A stretch of 64,000 bases of DNA from Corynebacterium sp. SCR221107 (lineage in GTDB: Bacteria > Actinomycetota > Actinomycetes > Mycobacteriales > Mycobacteriaceae): NCBI RefSeq assembly GCF_027886475.1, contig NZ_CP115670.1, forward strand, positions 2,232,001-2,296,000. The letters are read 5' to 3'. This document shows, in pieces, positions 25,083-33,494 of this stretch. The notes below the pieces were generated by a model that did no database searches, had not been told where the DNA came from, and worked only from the letters and a program-made list of their open reading frames with translations. The position numbers and the translations under genes are program-made. How positions within the stretch are numbered: the first letter of the stretch is position 1; every line of letters begins with the position of its first letter.

Positions 25083-26023
25083 CAAGGATCCTCATCCACC
25101 TAGCGCGCTACCTGGCAACGGTGATAGCCGCGAGCATCATCATCTTCATCGCCTTGCGCATCGTCCCCGGCAACCCCGCAGAGATCGCCCTGGGGGTCAC
25201 CGCCACCCCGGACAACGTCGCCGCCCTGGAAAAGTCCATGGGGCTCGACCGCCCGCTAATCGAGCAGTACTTTAGCTGGGCAACCGGCATGCTCACCGGA
25301 GATTTCGGCACCTCTCTTACCTCCGGCAAGGACATCTCCCCATTGGTTGTCGACCGCCTGCAGGTCTCGCTCATCCTCATCCTCGCCTCGATGGCGATGG
25401 CCTTGGCCATCGCCGTGCCCACCGGCCTGTGGGCCGCCCGGCGCGCCCGCCACGCCGACGGGGTGCTTATCACCGCCACCTCCCAGATCGGCATCGCCAT
25501 CCCCAGCTTCCTGGCAGGTGTCTTATTGGTTGCCTTGTTTGCCATCCAGCTGGGGTGGCTGCCGCCGAATGGCTGGGTGGTTCCCGAGCAGGACTTCGGC
25601 GGGTTCCTTGCGCGCCTGGTGCTACCGGTGTTCGCCTTGGGCATCGTGCAGGCTGCGATCATGACCCGCTACGTGCGCTCGGCCGTGCTGGATGTGATGA
25701 ACGAAGACTTCATGCGCACCGCGCGCGCCAAAGGCCTCAGCCTGCGCCAGGCGTTGCGCGCCCACGGCCTGCGCAACGCCGCGCTGCCGGTGCTCACGGT
25801 CACCGGCTTGCAGATGACCTCCCTGCTCGTGGGGGCCGTGGTCATCGAGAAGGTGTTTGTCATCCCCGGCCTTGGCACCATGCTGTTATCGGCGGTCACC
25901 AGCCGCGATCTGCCCACCGTCCAGACGATCGTCATGGTGCTGGTGGTCTTCGCGGTGGTGGTCAACGCGATCGTCGATCTCACCTATCTCATCGTCGATC
26001 CGCGCACCCGTAGGAGGGCCTAA
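25079..26023 (+). CDS. Peptide/nickel-type ABC importer, permease (OppB/DppB type)
   Basis: First membrane subunit of the importer, 314 residues with six spans. FIALRIVPGNPAEIALG near residue 20 and FMRTARAKGLSLRQALRAHGLRNAALP near 220 (the EAA loop that contacts the ATPase) are diagnostic of the DppB/OppB family. GTG start at 25079 with AAGGAG seven bases before; overlaps the preceding stop by 4 bp. Confidence 0.92.
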   Translation: MTRILIHLARYLATVIAASIIIFIALRIVPGNPAEIALGVTATPDNVAALEKSMGLDRPLIEQYFSWATGMLTGDFGTSLTSGKDISPLVVDRLQVSLILILASMAMALAIAVPTGLWAARRARHADGVLITATSQIGIAIPSFLAGVLLVALFAIQLGWLPPNGWVVPEQDFGGFLARLVLPVFALGIVQAAIMTRYVRSAVLDVMNEDFMRTARAKGLSLRQALRAHGLRNAALPVLTVTGLQMTSLLVGAVVIEKVFVIPGLGTMLLSAVTSRDLPTVQTIVMVLVVFAVVVNAIVDLTYLIVDPRTRRRA

Positions 26024-26881
26024 GTGAAAAAGTTCTGGAACGCTTTGCCCACCACCGGGCGCGTTGGTCTGGTCATCGTGGCCTTCGTGGTCTTCCTCGC
26101 GGTGGTATCGCTGGTGTGGACCCCGGTGGATCCGCTGCGAGTCGACGCTGACGCCCGCCTGCAGGGCCCCAACCTCATCCACTGGCTGGGCACCGACCGC
26201 TTCGGCCGCGATGTGTTTAGCCAGATTATGGTCGGCGCCCGCATCACTTTGCTGGTGGGCGTGGTGGCTGTGGCTGTGGCGGCGCTGTGCGGCGTGCCCC
26301 TAGGGGTGTGGGCGGGCATGCGCCGCGGCGCCGTCGAGTCCCTCATCATGCGCACCTCTGACCTGCTGCTGGCCTTCCCCGGCCTGCTGCTGGCGATCAT
26401 CGCCACCGCCATGTTCGGCGCCTCCACGCTGACCGCGATGGCCGCCATCGGTCTGGCCAGCGTCCCGGCCTTTGCCCGCATCGCACGCGCGGGCACCTTG
26501 TCCATCATGAGCCGCGACTTCATCGCCGCCAGCTTCCAGGCGGGAAAGTCCGCGTGGTTCGTGGCCACCCGGCACGTGCTGCCGAATATCGTGGGGGTCA
26601 TCATCGTGCAGGCCTCCGTCTCCTTTGCGCTGGCCATCCTCGCCGAGGCGGGCTTAAGCTTCTTGGGGCTTGGCACTCCGCCACCGGATCCGAGTTGGGG
26701 CCGCATGCTGCAGTCGGCGCAGTCCTCGCTGGCGACCGCCCCGATGCTGGCGCTGTGGCCGGGGTTGGCCATCGCCGTGACCGTCTTGGGCTTTAACCTG
26801 CTCGGCGACGGACTGCGCGACCTGGCCGATCCCCGACGGCTGAGTATGACCGACAAACACGAGGCGAGAAAGGCCTACTAA
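26024..26881 (+). CDS. Peptide/nickel-type ABC importer, permease (OppC/DppC type)
   Basis: Second membrane subunit, 285 residues. HWLGTDRFGRDVFSQIMVGAR near residue 50 is the DppC/OppC hallmark; RDFIAASFQAGKSAWFVATRHVLPN near 165 is the ATPase-contact loop, and GTPPPDPSWGRML near 223 follows. GTG start, with AGGAGG six bases upstream, directly after the previous stop. Its stop shares bases with the next ATG (TAATG). Confidence 0.92.
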   Translation: MKKFWNALPTTGRVGLVIVAFVVFLAVVSLVWTPVDPLRVDADARLQGPNLIHWLGTDRFGRDVFSQIMVGARITLLVGVVAVAVAALCGVPLGVWAGMRRGAVESLIMRTSDLLLAFPGLLLAIIATAMFGASTLTAMAAIGLASVPAFARIARAGTLSIMSRDFIAASFQAGKSAWFVATRHVLPNIVGVIIVQASVSFALAILAEAGLSFLGLGTPPPDPSWGRMLQSAQSSLATAPMLALWPGLAIAVTVLGFNLLGDGLRDLADPRRLSMTDKHEARKAY

Positions 26882-28338
26882 TGAACACCCTTGAGGTACG
26901 CGAGCTTCACGTCGCCGGTGTTGTCCACGACCTGGCGCTTTCCATCGCCCCCGGCGAGCGGGTGGGGCTTATTGGCGAGTCCGGTTCCGGAAAGACACTC
27001 ACCGCCTTGTCGATCATGCGGCTCATCGACTCCCAGGGCAGCATCACCCTCGGCGACACCGACCTGCATCGACTGCCCGAAAAGCAGCTGTGCCAGATTC
27101 GCGGCCGCCGGGTGGCCATGGTTTTCCAGGAGCCGATGACTGCGCTCGATCCGCTGTTAAGCGTCGGCAAGCAAATCGTCGAAGCGATCCGCATTCATGA
27201 CAAGGTGCCGCGCGCGAAAGCACATCAACGCGCGCTGAAGCTGCTTTCCGACGTCGACCTGTCCGACACCCACTTCGGCCGCTACCCACACGAGCTTTCC
27301 GGTGGCCAGCGCCAGCGGGTGATCATCGCCATGGCGCTGGCGCACAATCCCGAGCTGCTCATCTGCGACGAGCCCACCACCGCGCTGGATGTGACCAGCC
27401 AGAAGGCGATCATCGACCTCATCTTGAACCTGGTGGCTACCCGCGGGATGTCCCTGCTGTTTATCACCCACGACCTTGGTTTGGTCTCTCGTACCTGCGA
27501 GCGCCTCTACGTGCTCCAAGAAGGTCGCATCGTGGAGGAAGGCCCCGCCAAAATGGTCCTGGGCAACCCCAGCCACGACTACACCCGCCGCCTACTTGAG
27601 GCAGCGCAGCTTCCCCCGGCCAAGCCTTCGCACGCCACCGACGAGGTGGTCATCGAGGTCAGCGATGCCACCAAGCGCTTCCGGCGCACCACCTCGGTCG
27701 ATGGCATCTCGCTCAAGGTCCACCGCGGCGAGCGCCTTGGAATCGTGGGCGGGTCCGGCTCCGGCAAGACCACCCTGCTGAAGATGATCGCGGGGCTGGA
27801 AAAACCCACCTCAGGCACCGTTTCGGTGACCACGCCTGCGCAGATGGTCTTCCAGGATCCCATGGGCTCGCTCGACCCGCGCATGACCACCGCCGACATC
27901 GTGGCGGAGACCCTCCCCCACCCTGATCCCGCCCGCGTCGAGGAGGTCCTCACCCAGGTCGGCATCGACCCCGCGCTGGGACACCGCCTGCCACATGAGT
28001 TTTCCGGCGGCCAGCGCCAGCGCATCTCCATCGCCCGTGCGATTGCACCGCACCCGCAGATCGTGCTTGCCGACGAACCCGTGTCCGCGCTCGACGTCTC
28101 GGTGCGCAAAAAGGTCCTCGCGCTCATCGATCGCCTCGTTGAGCAAGAGGACCTGACCCTGGTGTTTGTCTCCCACGACATCGCGGTGGTGCGCAGCGTA
28201 TGTACCCAGGTTGCGGTGATGTGCGAGGGCAAGGTCGTAGAATACGGCCCCGCGGACAAGGTGCTACACCACCCGGAGCACCCTTACACCCGCACCCTCA
28301 TCGAGGCGGTGCCCCGCCTCGAGATGGCCAATTTCTAG
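26881..28338 (+). CDS. Peptide/nickel-type ABC importer, fused double ATPase (OppD-OppF type)
   Basis: Both ATPase subunits are fused into one 485-residue chain. The first domain has Walker A GESGSGKT near residue 36, signature LSGGQRQR near 140 and Walker B LLICDEPTTALD near 160. The second has Walker A GGSGSGKT near 290, signature FSGGQRQR near 375 and VLADEPVSALD near 395. The fusion gives a fixed heterodimer for the OppBC-like channel. Two CGTCGGCAAGC copies lie in this gene in different phases (Val-Gly-Lys and Leu-Ala-Asp). It ends the operon. Confidence 0.92.
   Translation: MNTLEVRELHVAGVVHDLALSIAPGERVGLIGESGSGKTLTALSIMRLIDSQGSITLGDTDLHRLPEKQLCQIRGRRVAMVFQEPMTALDPLLSVGKQIVEAIRIHDKVPRAKAHQRALKLLSDVDLSDTHFGRYPHELSGGQRQRVIIAMALAHNPELLICDEPTTALDVTSQKAIIDLILNLVATRGMSLLFITHDLGLVSRTCERLYVLQEGRIVEEGPAKMVLGNPSHDYTRRLLEAAQLPPAKPSHATDEVVIEVSDATKRFRRTTSVDGISLKVHRGERLGIVGGSGSGKTTLLKMIAGLEKPTSGTVSVTTPAQMVFQDPMGSLDPRMTTADIVAETLPHPDPARVEEVLTQVGIDPALGHRLPHEFSGGQRQRISIARAIAPHPQIVLADEPVSALDVSVRKKVLALIDRLVEQEDLTLVFVSHDIAVVRSVCTQVAVMCEGKVVEYGPADKVLHHPEHPYTRTLIEAVPRLEMANF
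27162..27172 (+). repeat. CGTCGGCAAGC motif, copy 9
   Basis: Exact copy in the first ATPase domain, read as GTC GGC AAG (Val-Gly-Lys), a phase seen only here. Confidence 0.85.
28065..28075 (-). repeat. CGTCGGCAAGC motif, copy 10
   Basis: Exact copy overlapping the second Walker B codons (LADEP), opposite orientation to copy 9 in the same gene. Confidence 0.85.
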
Positions 28339-28386
28339 CCTCGCGCCGATGGGCACGACCAATGTCGCATCAATCCAACCACGAGG

Positions 28387-28512
28387 TTAGGAATCGTAAA
28401 TCATGCGCAGGCTAGAACCATCGAGCACATGTTCCTCAACAACCTCGAAGCAGGAGACTAGCTCGACAAACTCGGCATGCTCGGCCTGACTAAGAACTCG
28501 ATCCTTGTCCAT
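28387..28512 (-). CDS. 41-residue hypothetical protein
   Basis: A small acidic protein, MDKDRVLSQAEHAEFVELVS then CFEVVEEHVLDGSSLRMIYDS, without a membrane span. I do not recognise it. The composition and the TAAAGT -10 box seven bases before the ATG support a real gene with a leaderless message. The 18 bases before the ATG form an inverted repeat (GGGGGAC / GTCCCCC) that encloses the -10 box and would make a good operator. It lies between the importer operon and the minus-strand hydrolase gene, on the same strand as the latter. Confidence 0.55.
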   Translation of the reverse strand: MDKDRVLSQAEHAEFVELVSCFEVVEEHVLDGSSLRMIYDS

Positions 28513-28532
28513 GGGGGACACTTTAGTCCCCC
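28513..28532 (-). promoter_or_regulatory. Palindrome with enclosed -10 box before the 41-residue gene
   Basis: GGGGGAC and GTCCCCC are perfect inverted arms (7 bp) separated by six bases that form the -10 box TAAAGT together with flanking bases (28520-28525). Repressor binding or a hairpin at the 5' end would both control this gene. Confidence 0.45.
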
Positions 28533-28558
28533 GCGCGAATGTTGGCAGCTCTATGCGC

Positions 28559-29842
28559 CTAGCGCTCCAGTAATTTCTGATGCAGCAGGTTGAAGATGCC
28601 TGCCCCATCGTGGCGGATGCCGTCGTGCTGGAATTGGTTGGTGACATGCAGGCGGGCATCGCCGAAGGCCTCGGCCGTTGCCATCGACTGCTCGAAAGGC
28701 ACGAAGATGTCATCGAGGTAGACTGCAGCGGCAATCGGGCAGGCATTGCCCAGGCGCTCAGGATTGTAGGGGCTGGTGTTCCACGTGTGGTCCGCCAGTT
28801 CGCAGGCGGCATCCTTGAAGGCATGCAGCGCCGGATCTTCGTCGAATTGCCAGGGGAAGATGTGTTCGCCGGTCAGATAGAACACATCCCCTCTGGGGTC
28901 GGCATCTTCCTCGAAGCCCGCCATCTCCTCGCGGATGCGGTGGGCCGCCCACTGCGTACGCTTTCCTGCGACCCCGCCGTAGATGGACTCATGGATTGCC
29001 GCATAGAGCGGGCCTTGCTCAAAACTTAACGCTGCACCCGCGGTGGCGAGGAAGTCCGTCTTCAGGCGCTTTTCGCCACAAACCACCCTGAAGGGATCCT
29101 CGAACAGGTACGCCAGGGTGTGGAAGCCATTGCCCCTTCCCAATTCGATGCCCAGCGTTCGAAAGCGCCGCGAACTCAATCGCTCGCCGGTCGGCAAAAG
29201 CTCCGCGGAGTTGTCAAGATGGTGGGCGATCTCCTTAATCTTTTCGCGCGCGAAGGGGTACTGCGCAAAGAACGCCTCCTGGCGGCGGCGCAGCTTGGCG
29301 AAGGTGGCACGGTAGACCTCGTCGGCATGGCAATCGATGGCCGGCAGGCCCCCTGTGAGGTAGGCGCGGGAGACCGCCTCGGGATAGGCGGAAAGATAGG
29401 CGGTGATACAAAAGCCGCCGAAGCTTTGGCCGAACAAAGCCCACTGCGTGATGCCGAGGGCTTCGCGCAGCGCCTCGGCATCATCGACGATGAATTCCTG
29501 ACGGAGGACCGCAAGGTGGGCTGCGTCCCTATCTTCTGGGGCGCTGTGGCCGTCGATACGCGCGGAACGCCCCGTGCCACGCTGATCGAGCAAGATAACG
29601 CGGTAGTGCTGCAACGCCGCGCCGATCAAGCCGCCGTCATCGACAGGGCGCGGTGCGGGAAAGCCCGGACCACCCTGAAAATAGACGATCGCCTCGCGGT
29701 CTTCGCCCCCATCGGGGACGAGCTCACGGGCGAAAAGCTCGAAGGTGCCAAGCTCCGGGCGGGCAGGATCCCACGGGCGGGTCAGGCGATGCTCACGAAT
29801 GGTAAGCCCGAAGTGTCTCGACGAGGTCGTAGTCAAAGTCAT
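28559..29842 (-). CDS. Proline iminopeptidase-type alpha/beta-hydrolase (S33)
   Basis: A 427-residue alpha/beta-hydrolase of the S33 prolyl aminopeptidase group, which removes N-terminal proline or related residues from peptides. VYFQGGPGFP near residue 50 carries the oxyanion HGGPG-like motif, LLDQRGTGRS near 85 is a family hallmark, and GQSFGG near 145 holds the nucleophilic serine. The ATG at 29842 is chosen because a TAAGAT -10 box ends seven bases upstream; an ORF extension to 29977 runs through the divergent promoter. No signal peptide, so cytosolic. Confidence 0.85.
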   Translation of the reverse strand: MTLTTTSSRHFGLTIREHRLTRPWDPARPELGTFELFARELVPDGGEDREAIVYFQGGPGFPAPRPVDDGGLIGAALQHYRVILLDQRGTGRSARIDGHSAPEDRDAAHLAVLRQEFIVDDAEALREALGITQWALFGQSFGGFCITAYLSAYPEAVSRAYLTGGLPAIDCHADEVYRATFAKLRRRQEAFFAQYPFAREKIKEIAHHLDNSAELLPTGERLSSRRFRTLGIELGRGNGFHTLAYLFEDPFRVVCGEKRLKTDFLATAGAALSFEQGPLYAAIHESIYGGVAGKRTQWAAHRIREEMAGFEEDADPRGDVFYLTGEHIFPWQFDEDPALHAFKDAACELADHTWNTSPYNPERLGNACPIAAAVYLDDIFVPFEQSMATAEAFGDARLHVTNQFQHDGIRHDGAGIFNLLHQKLLER

Positions 29843-29849
29843 GGCCACC

Positions 29850-29855
29850 ATCTTA
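29850..29855 (-). promoter_or_regulatory. -10 box TAAGAT for the S33 hydrolase (leaderless)
   Basis: TAAGAT ends seven bases before the hydrolase ATG on the minus strand, in the divergent region with the ABC operon. Confidence 0.5.
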
Positions 29856-29887
29856 TTCACGCCCCAACCATTGACAGCGGATTTCCC

Positions 29888-29893
29888 TATAAT
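29888..29893 (+). promoter_or_regulatory. -10 box TATAAT for the NatAB-like operon
   Basis: A perfect TATAAT about 38 bases before the GTG start. A TTGACA at 29871-29876 is only 11 bases away, too close to be its -35 box. Confidence 0.55.
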
Positions 29894-29930
29894 TGAACAT
29901 GGTTTATGTACCCAAAGCAAAGGATTTCCA

Positions 29931-30815
29931 GTGCCCCGACTCGTCATAGACAACCTTTCGAAAAGATATGGAACCATCCAAGCCCTCGACGGGGTATCAC
30001 TTTCGGTCGAAGCCGGTGAGATCTATGGGTTCGTGGGCTCCAACGGCGCCGGTAAGTCCACCACCATGCGCATAGCCTTGGGTGTGCTGGCCGCCGACAG
30101 CGGCAAGGTCTTCCTCGACGGCAAGGAGATCAACTCCACGCTGCGTAGGCGCATCGGCTACATGCCCGAGGAACGCGGCCTGTATGCGAAAGAGCCGCTG
30201 CTCGACCAGCTCGTATTTTTCGCCTCATTGCACGGAATCACCACAGCCGACGCCCGCGCGCGAGCCCTCAGTCTGCTGGAGCGTCTCGGCCTAGCCCAAC
30301 GAGCAAGCGACAAGCTGGAGACCTTATCTTTGGGTAACCAGCAGCGCGTACAGCTGGCCGCCTCCCTCATCCATGACCCCGACGTCCTTGTCCTCGACGA
30401 GCCCTTCTCCGGCCTTGACCCCGTGGCCGTTGATGTCATGAGCGAACTGCTCATCGAGCGCGCCCGCGCAGGGGTGGCGGTGCTGTTTTCCTCCCACCAG
30501 CTATCCCTCGTCCAGCGGCTGTGCGACCGGGTTGGCATCATCACCGGTGGGAAGATGCGCGCCCAGGGAAGCATCGATGAGCTGCGCGCCGGCGGCGAGG
30601 TCATCTACGATATCGCTACCGCCGTGGACCCGCAGTTATGGTGCCCACCGCACCTTCAGGCGCACCCCGTTGGGCCTGAACGCTACCACGTTGCCGTGGG
30701 AGAAACCGATCCCCAGGCTCTACTGCGCGCGGCTGTTGCCCATGGGGCGGTGGAGTCCTTTTCCCGGTACGTTCCCGACCTCGACGAGCTTTTCAAAGAA
30801 GTGGTTTCCCAATGA
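29931..30815 (+). CDS. ABC transporter ATPase (NatA-like)
   Basis: Cytosolic ATPase of an ABC-2 type export system, 294 residues. Walker A GSNGAGKST lies near residue 39, the signature is SLGNQQRVQ near 135 (a variant of LSGGQ, common in NatA-type proteins), and Walker B VLVLDEPFSGLDP near 155. The C-terminal 80 residues form an accessory domain. The GTG start (VPRLVIDNLSKRYG) has AAAGGA six bases upstream. It is the first gene of a two-gene operon and overlaps the permease by 4 bp (ATGA). Confidence 0.88.
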   Translation: MPRLVIDNLSKRYGTIQALDGVSLSVEAGEIYGFVGSNGAGKSTTMRIALGVLAADSGKVFLDGKEINSTLRRRIGYMPEERGLYAKEPLLDQLVFFASLHGITTADARARALSLLERLGLAQRASDKLETLSLGNQQRVQLAASLIHDPDVLVLDEPFSGLDPVAVDVMSELLIERARAGVAVLFSSHQLSLVQRLCDRVGIITGGKMRAQGSIDELRAGGEVIYDIATAVDPQLWCPPHLQAHPVGPERYHVAVGETDPQALLRAAVAHGAVESFSRYVPDLDELFKEVVSQ

Positions 30816-31999
30816 ACGCCTACTCCACCAGCCAAACCATCCGCACCGTCGCCCTCCGCGAGATCCAGGTGGTCTCGCGCCTGAAAGCGGTGCGCATCTC
30901 CATCGCCATCATCGTGGTGCTCATCATCGCCGCTCTTGTGGCCTTGAGCTACTTTGCTTCCAAGGACGATGCGGACGACAGCACCCAAGCAATGGCGCTC
31001 GTAGGGGTCGAGGCTTCCCTTTTCCCTGACGGTTCCTTTGAGTTTTCTTCGCTTTCCGACGCCAAGGCTGCGCGTGAGGCAGTAGAAAATGGAACCGACT
31101 ACGCCCTTATCAACACCGGCAGCGGTTACGAGCTGCTGCACTCTGGAAGCGCGGATCCGCTCGTCCAGGCCACAATCGAGCAGGTCTTGGCCGACGATGC
31201 GATGGCGACAGGGCTCGCCGAACTGGGCGTGGATCGGGCAGCATTTGAGCAGGCTACCGCCGCCCCGATTGTCGAGGCCATAGATATCTCCGCGGCCGCG
31301 GAACAAAAGGATGACAGCTACTATGCCGCCATCGCCACTACCCTGACGGGCATTGGTATCCTCATGTACTTCATCATCCTGTTCGCCGCCAACGTCGGCG
31401 GCCGGATCTGCGAGGAGAAATCCTCCAAGGTCATCGAGATCATCTTGGCCACCGTCAAACCGCTGGACTTCCTCGCCGGAAAGATCATCGGCAACCTCAT
31501 TTTCGGCACCGCCGCCTCCCTGGCGATCGTGGCCATTGGGCTGGTAGGTCTCAAGCTCAGCGATCTTGGCGAGGGGGTCAGCATCGACTACTCCATTCTT
31601 CCCTTGCTCGTGGTTATGTTTATCCTCGGCATGCTGTTTTTCGGCAGCCTCTACGCCGCCGCCGGCTCGCTCGTGGCACGCACCGAAGACCTACAAGCAA
31701 CGCAGATGCCTGTGATGCTATTTGTCTTCCTCACCCTGTATGCGCCCATGTTTGGCATGAACGCCCTCGAGTCCACCATCATGCAGGTGTTTACCTGGCT
31801 GCCACCGACCTCGCTGACCGTGGCGCCACTGGAGTACGCCGCAGGCAACATCAACGCGGCACAATTAGCCGGCGCGTGGGGCGTATTCCTTGCCACCACC
31901 GTCGGGGTTATGTTCATCGTGGCCCGCGTCTACCAAAACGCCATCCTCCACAGCGGTACCCGCATGAGCTGGTCCCGGGCGCTGAAGGGAACCCGTTAG
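30812..31999 (+). CDS. ABC-2 type permease (NatB-like)
   Basis: Membrane partner of the preceding ATPase, 395 residues. One N-terminal span (about 30-50) is followed by an extracytoplasmic domain of about 130 residues, then five or six spans from about 170 to 380 with VGGRICEEKSSKVIEIILATVKPLDFLAGKIIG, the ABC-2 signature of NatB/YhaP proteins. Such pairs export sodium, drugs or lipids. Its stop overlaps the stop of the convergent HNH gene by 4 bp (TTAG). Confidence 0.87.
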   Translation: MNAYSTSQTIRTVALREIQVVSRLKAVRISIAIIVVLIIAALVALSYFASKDDADDSTQAMALVGVEASLFPDGSFEFSSLSDAKAAREAVENGTDYALINTGSGYELLHSGSADPLVQATIEQVLADDAMATGLAELGVDRAAFEQATAAPIVEAIDISAAAEQKDDSYYAAIATTLTGIGILMYFIILFAANVGGRICEEKSSKVIEIILATVKPLDFLAGKIIGNLIFGTAASLAIVAIGLVGLKLSDLGEGVSIDYSILPLLVVMFILGMLFFGSLYAAAGSLVARTEDLQATQMPVMLFVFLTLYAPMFGMNALESTIMQVFTWLPPTSLTVAPLEYAAGNINAAQLAGAWGVFLATTVGVMFIVARVYQNAILHSGTRMSWSRALKGTR

Positions 32000-33255
32000 A
32001 AGGGCGCGGGTTCGGGAACCTCCTCCGTATTCGAGGCCTGTTCCTTGGCCTTGGTATTGGCCTCCACATTCGCCTCGCGGCGCTTGTGGCGGGCCCTGCG
32101 CTGGACTCCGTAGCTGCGATTGTAGAGTCGCTCCATGCCTGTGGAGTACGAGGTGACCACCCGACCATCCGGGGTGGTCCAGGTCAGCACACCATTGTTG
32201 ATGGTGTAGCTGACGATGCCTGCGGTCTTCGCGTTGTGACAGCTTCGGCACAGGCGGGCCCCGTTGGAAGGGTTGGTCGCTCCCCCGTCGGCCCAGTTGA
32301 CGACGTGGTCGATGTCGCACACCCGGCGCTCGCAGCCAGGAAAGCAGCAATGCTCATCGCGCACCTCAAGGAAGGCGCGCTGCACGCTTGAGAAGGCATA
32401 AGAATGAACCGTCTTGTTCGCCACCGCGCCGATATCGCGCGAATAGCAAACGATGTCTTGCCAGCGCCGTAAATCCTCGCCTTCGAGGAAGCCAAAGCCG
32501 GGCATGAAAAGCCCGTCCATTCCCTCGACGGAATACAGGTTGACCACCACCGACTGCTTCTTGAGCAGCCCCTTGATCAAGGCCTCGAAGACCTCCGGGC
32601 TCATGGTATGGACCGGCTCCTCGGTCGCGGCTTCTTCCTCAGCCTGCTTATTGAGTTGATCGCGCATCTTATCCAACATGTCCTGCAACACCCGCGCGGT
32701 AGGCTCACTCAAGAAGGCGAGGAACATCCATTGATTGTCCCCCATCTGCTTCATCTCATTGTCCGGCAGGCCCGTCTTCGGGGTCGATCCATCACCGAAG
32801 TGGATGGTCACGATGTCTAGCACCAAATTGCGTAAGGCATTCGGCAGGTGCATCACCTCCGCCTTCTTGCGAGGGGTGATCAAAAAGGCCACCTCCTCAT
32901 CGATCTCCGCAAGTTGCTCCGGGGTGAGCGCGACCAAGGGGCGCAGCAGGGACGTCAACCGCCGCATCGAACAGGGATAGTCATGCTTGATGCGCCCCAG
33001 GGTTACCGGCATGTGGTGCAGCACCGCCAGGCAGGTCAAAATGGTGCGGGTGGTGTAGATGGACTCACCCAGCTTGGTGGCCAAGGTCATCTCATGGGTA
33101 TAGGCGTCCACGCTTGAGGCATCCTCATCCCGGATGGTAAAGGCGTACCACTGTTCGAATAGGCGCTTGTGCGCCTCCGCATCGTTTTCACTGACTGGGC
33201 AGCCCGGCTCGCGGTGCGCGAAGTAGGCCCCTTCCTCAATGCTGATCTTTCGCAC
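31996..33255 (-). CDS. HNH endonuclease-domain protein (13E12/DUF222-like)
   Basis: A 419-residue protein with an alpha-helical N-terminal region of the DUF222/13E12 type and a C-terminal HNH nuclease domain at about residues 300-355: CCFPGCERRVCDIDHVVNWA, then a Gly-Gly-Thr-Asn-Pro turn, then ARLCRSCHNAKTAG. All zinc-knuckle cysteines and the catalytic histidines appear intact. Such genes occur in many copies in corynebacterial and mycobacterial genomes and their role is unsettled. The GTG start at 33255 has an excellent ribosome site (AAAGGAGGT). No flanking repeats mark it as part of a mobile element. Confidence 0.85.
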   Translation of the reverse strand: MRKISIEEGAYFAHREPGCPVSENDAEAHKRLFEQWYAFTIRDEDASSVDAYTHEMTLATKLGESIYTTRTILTCLAVLHHMPVTLGRIKHDYPCSMRRLTSLLRPLVALTPEQLAEIDEEVAFLITPRKKAEVMHLPNALRNLVLDIVTIHFGDGSTPKTGLPDNEMKQMGDNQWMFLAFLSEPTARVLQDMLDKMRDQLNKQAEEEAATEEPVHTMSPEVFEALIKGLLKKQSVVVNLYSVEGMDGLFMPGFGFLEGEDLRRWQDIVCYSRDIGAVANKTVHSYAFSSVQRAFLEVRDEHCCFPGCERRVCDIDHVVNWADGGATNPSNGARLCRSCHNAKTAGIVSYTINNGVLTWTTPDGRVVTSYSTGMERLYNRSYGVQRRARHKRREANVEANTKAKEQASNTEEVPEPAPF

Positions 33256-33456
33256 CGTTTCTACCTCCTTTCATCTTCTCGATTCATCCTCCAACTAGCC
33301 TCCAAATTAACCCATTCCCAGATACCCCACAAGGGTATTTTTCCTGCAAATTTTGCAAAAACTCACGCCGTTACCCGAACACACTTTCGTATGCTGGGCG
33401 AACGAAAATAAATTTGCACGCCTGCAAACCGCAACAAAAAGGCTTCGGGCGGTGGA

Positions 33457-33467
33457 CGTCGGCAAGC
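33457..33467 (+). repeat. CGTCGGCAAGC motif, copy 11 (intergenic)
   Basis: Exact copy in the 239-bp gap before yggS, about 15 bases ahead of its -10 box, where it may cover the -35 region. Confidence 0.85.
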
Positions 33468-33481
33468 ACACCACAGGCGAT

Positions 33482-33487
33482 TAGGAT
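33482..33487 (+). promoter_or_regulatory. -10 box TAGGAT for yggS (leaderless)
   Basis: TAGGAT ends seven bases before the ATG at 33495. Confidence 0.55.
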
Positions 33488-33494
33488 GGGGCGT

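Noticed and set aside
29871..29876. TTGACA as -35 of the NatAB-like promoter
   Set aside because: Only 11 bases from the TATAAT box, too short for sigma-A type promoters.
31996..33255. HNH gene as part of an insertion element or intron
   Set aside because: No terminal repeats, target duplication or intron-like structure around it; it overlaps its neighbour precisely, as a resident gene would.
33322..33342. ATACCC/GGGTAT hairpin with a T-run before yggS
   Set aside because: Only a 6-bp stem and no plus-strand gene ends before it; probably fortuitous.
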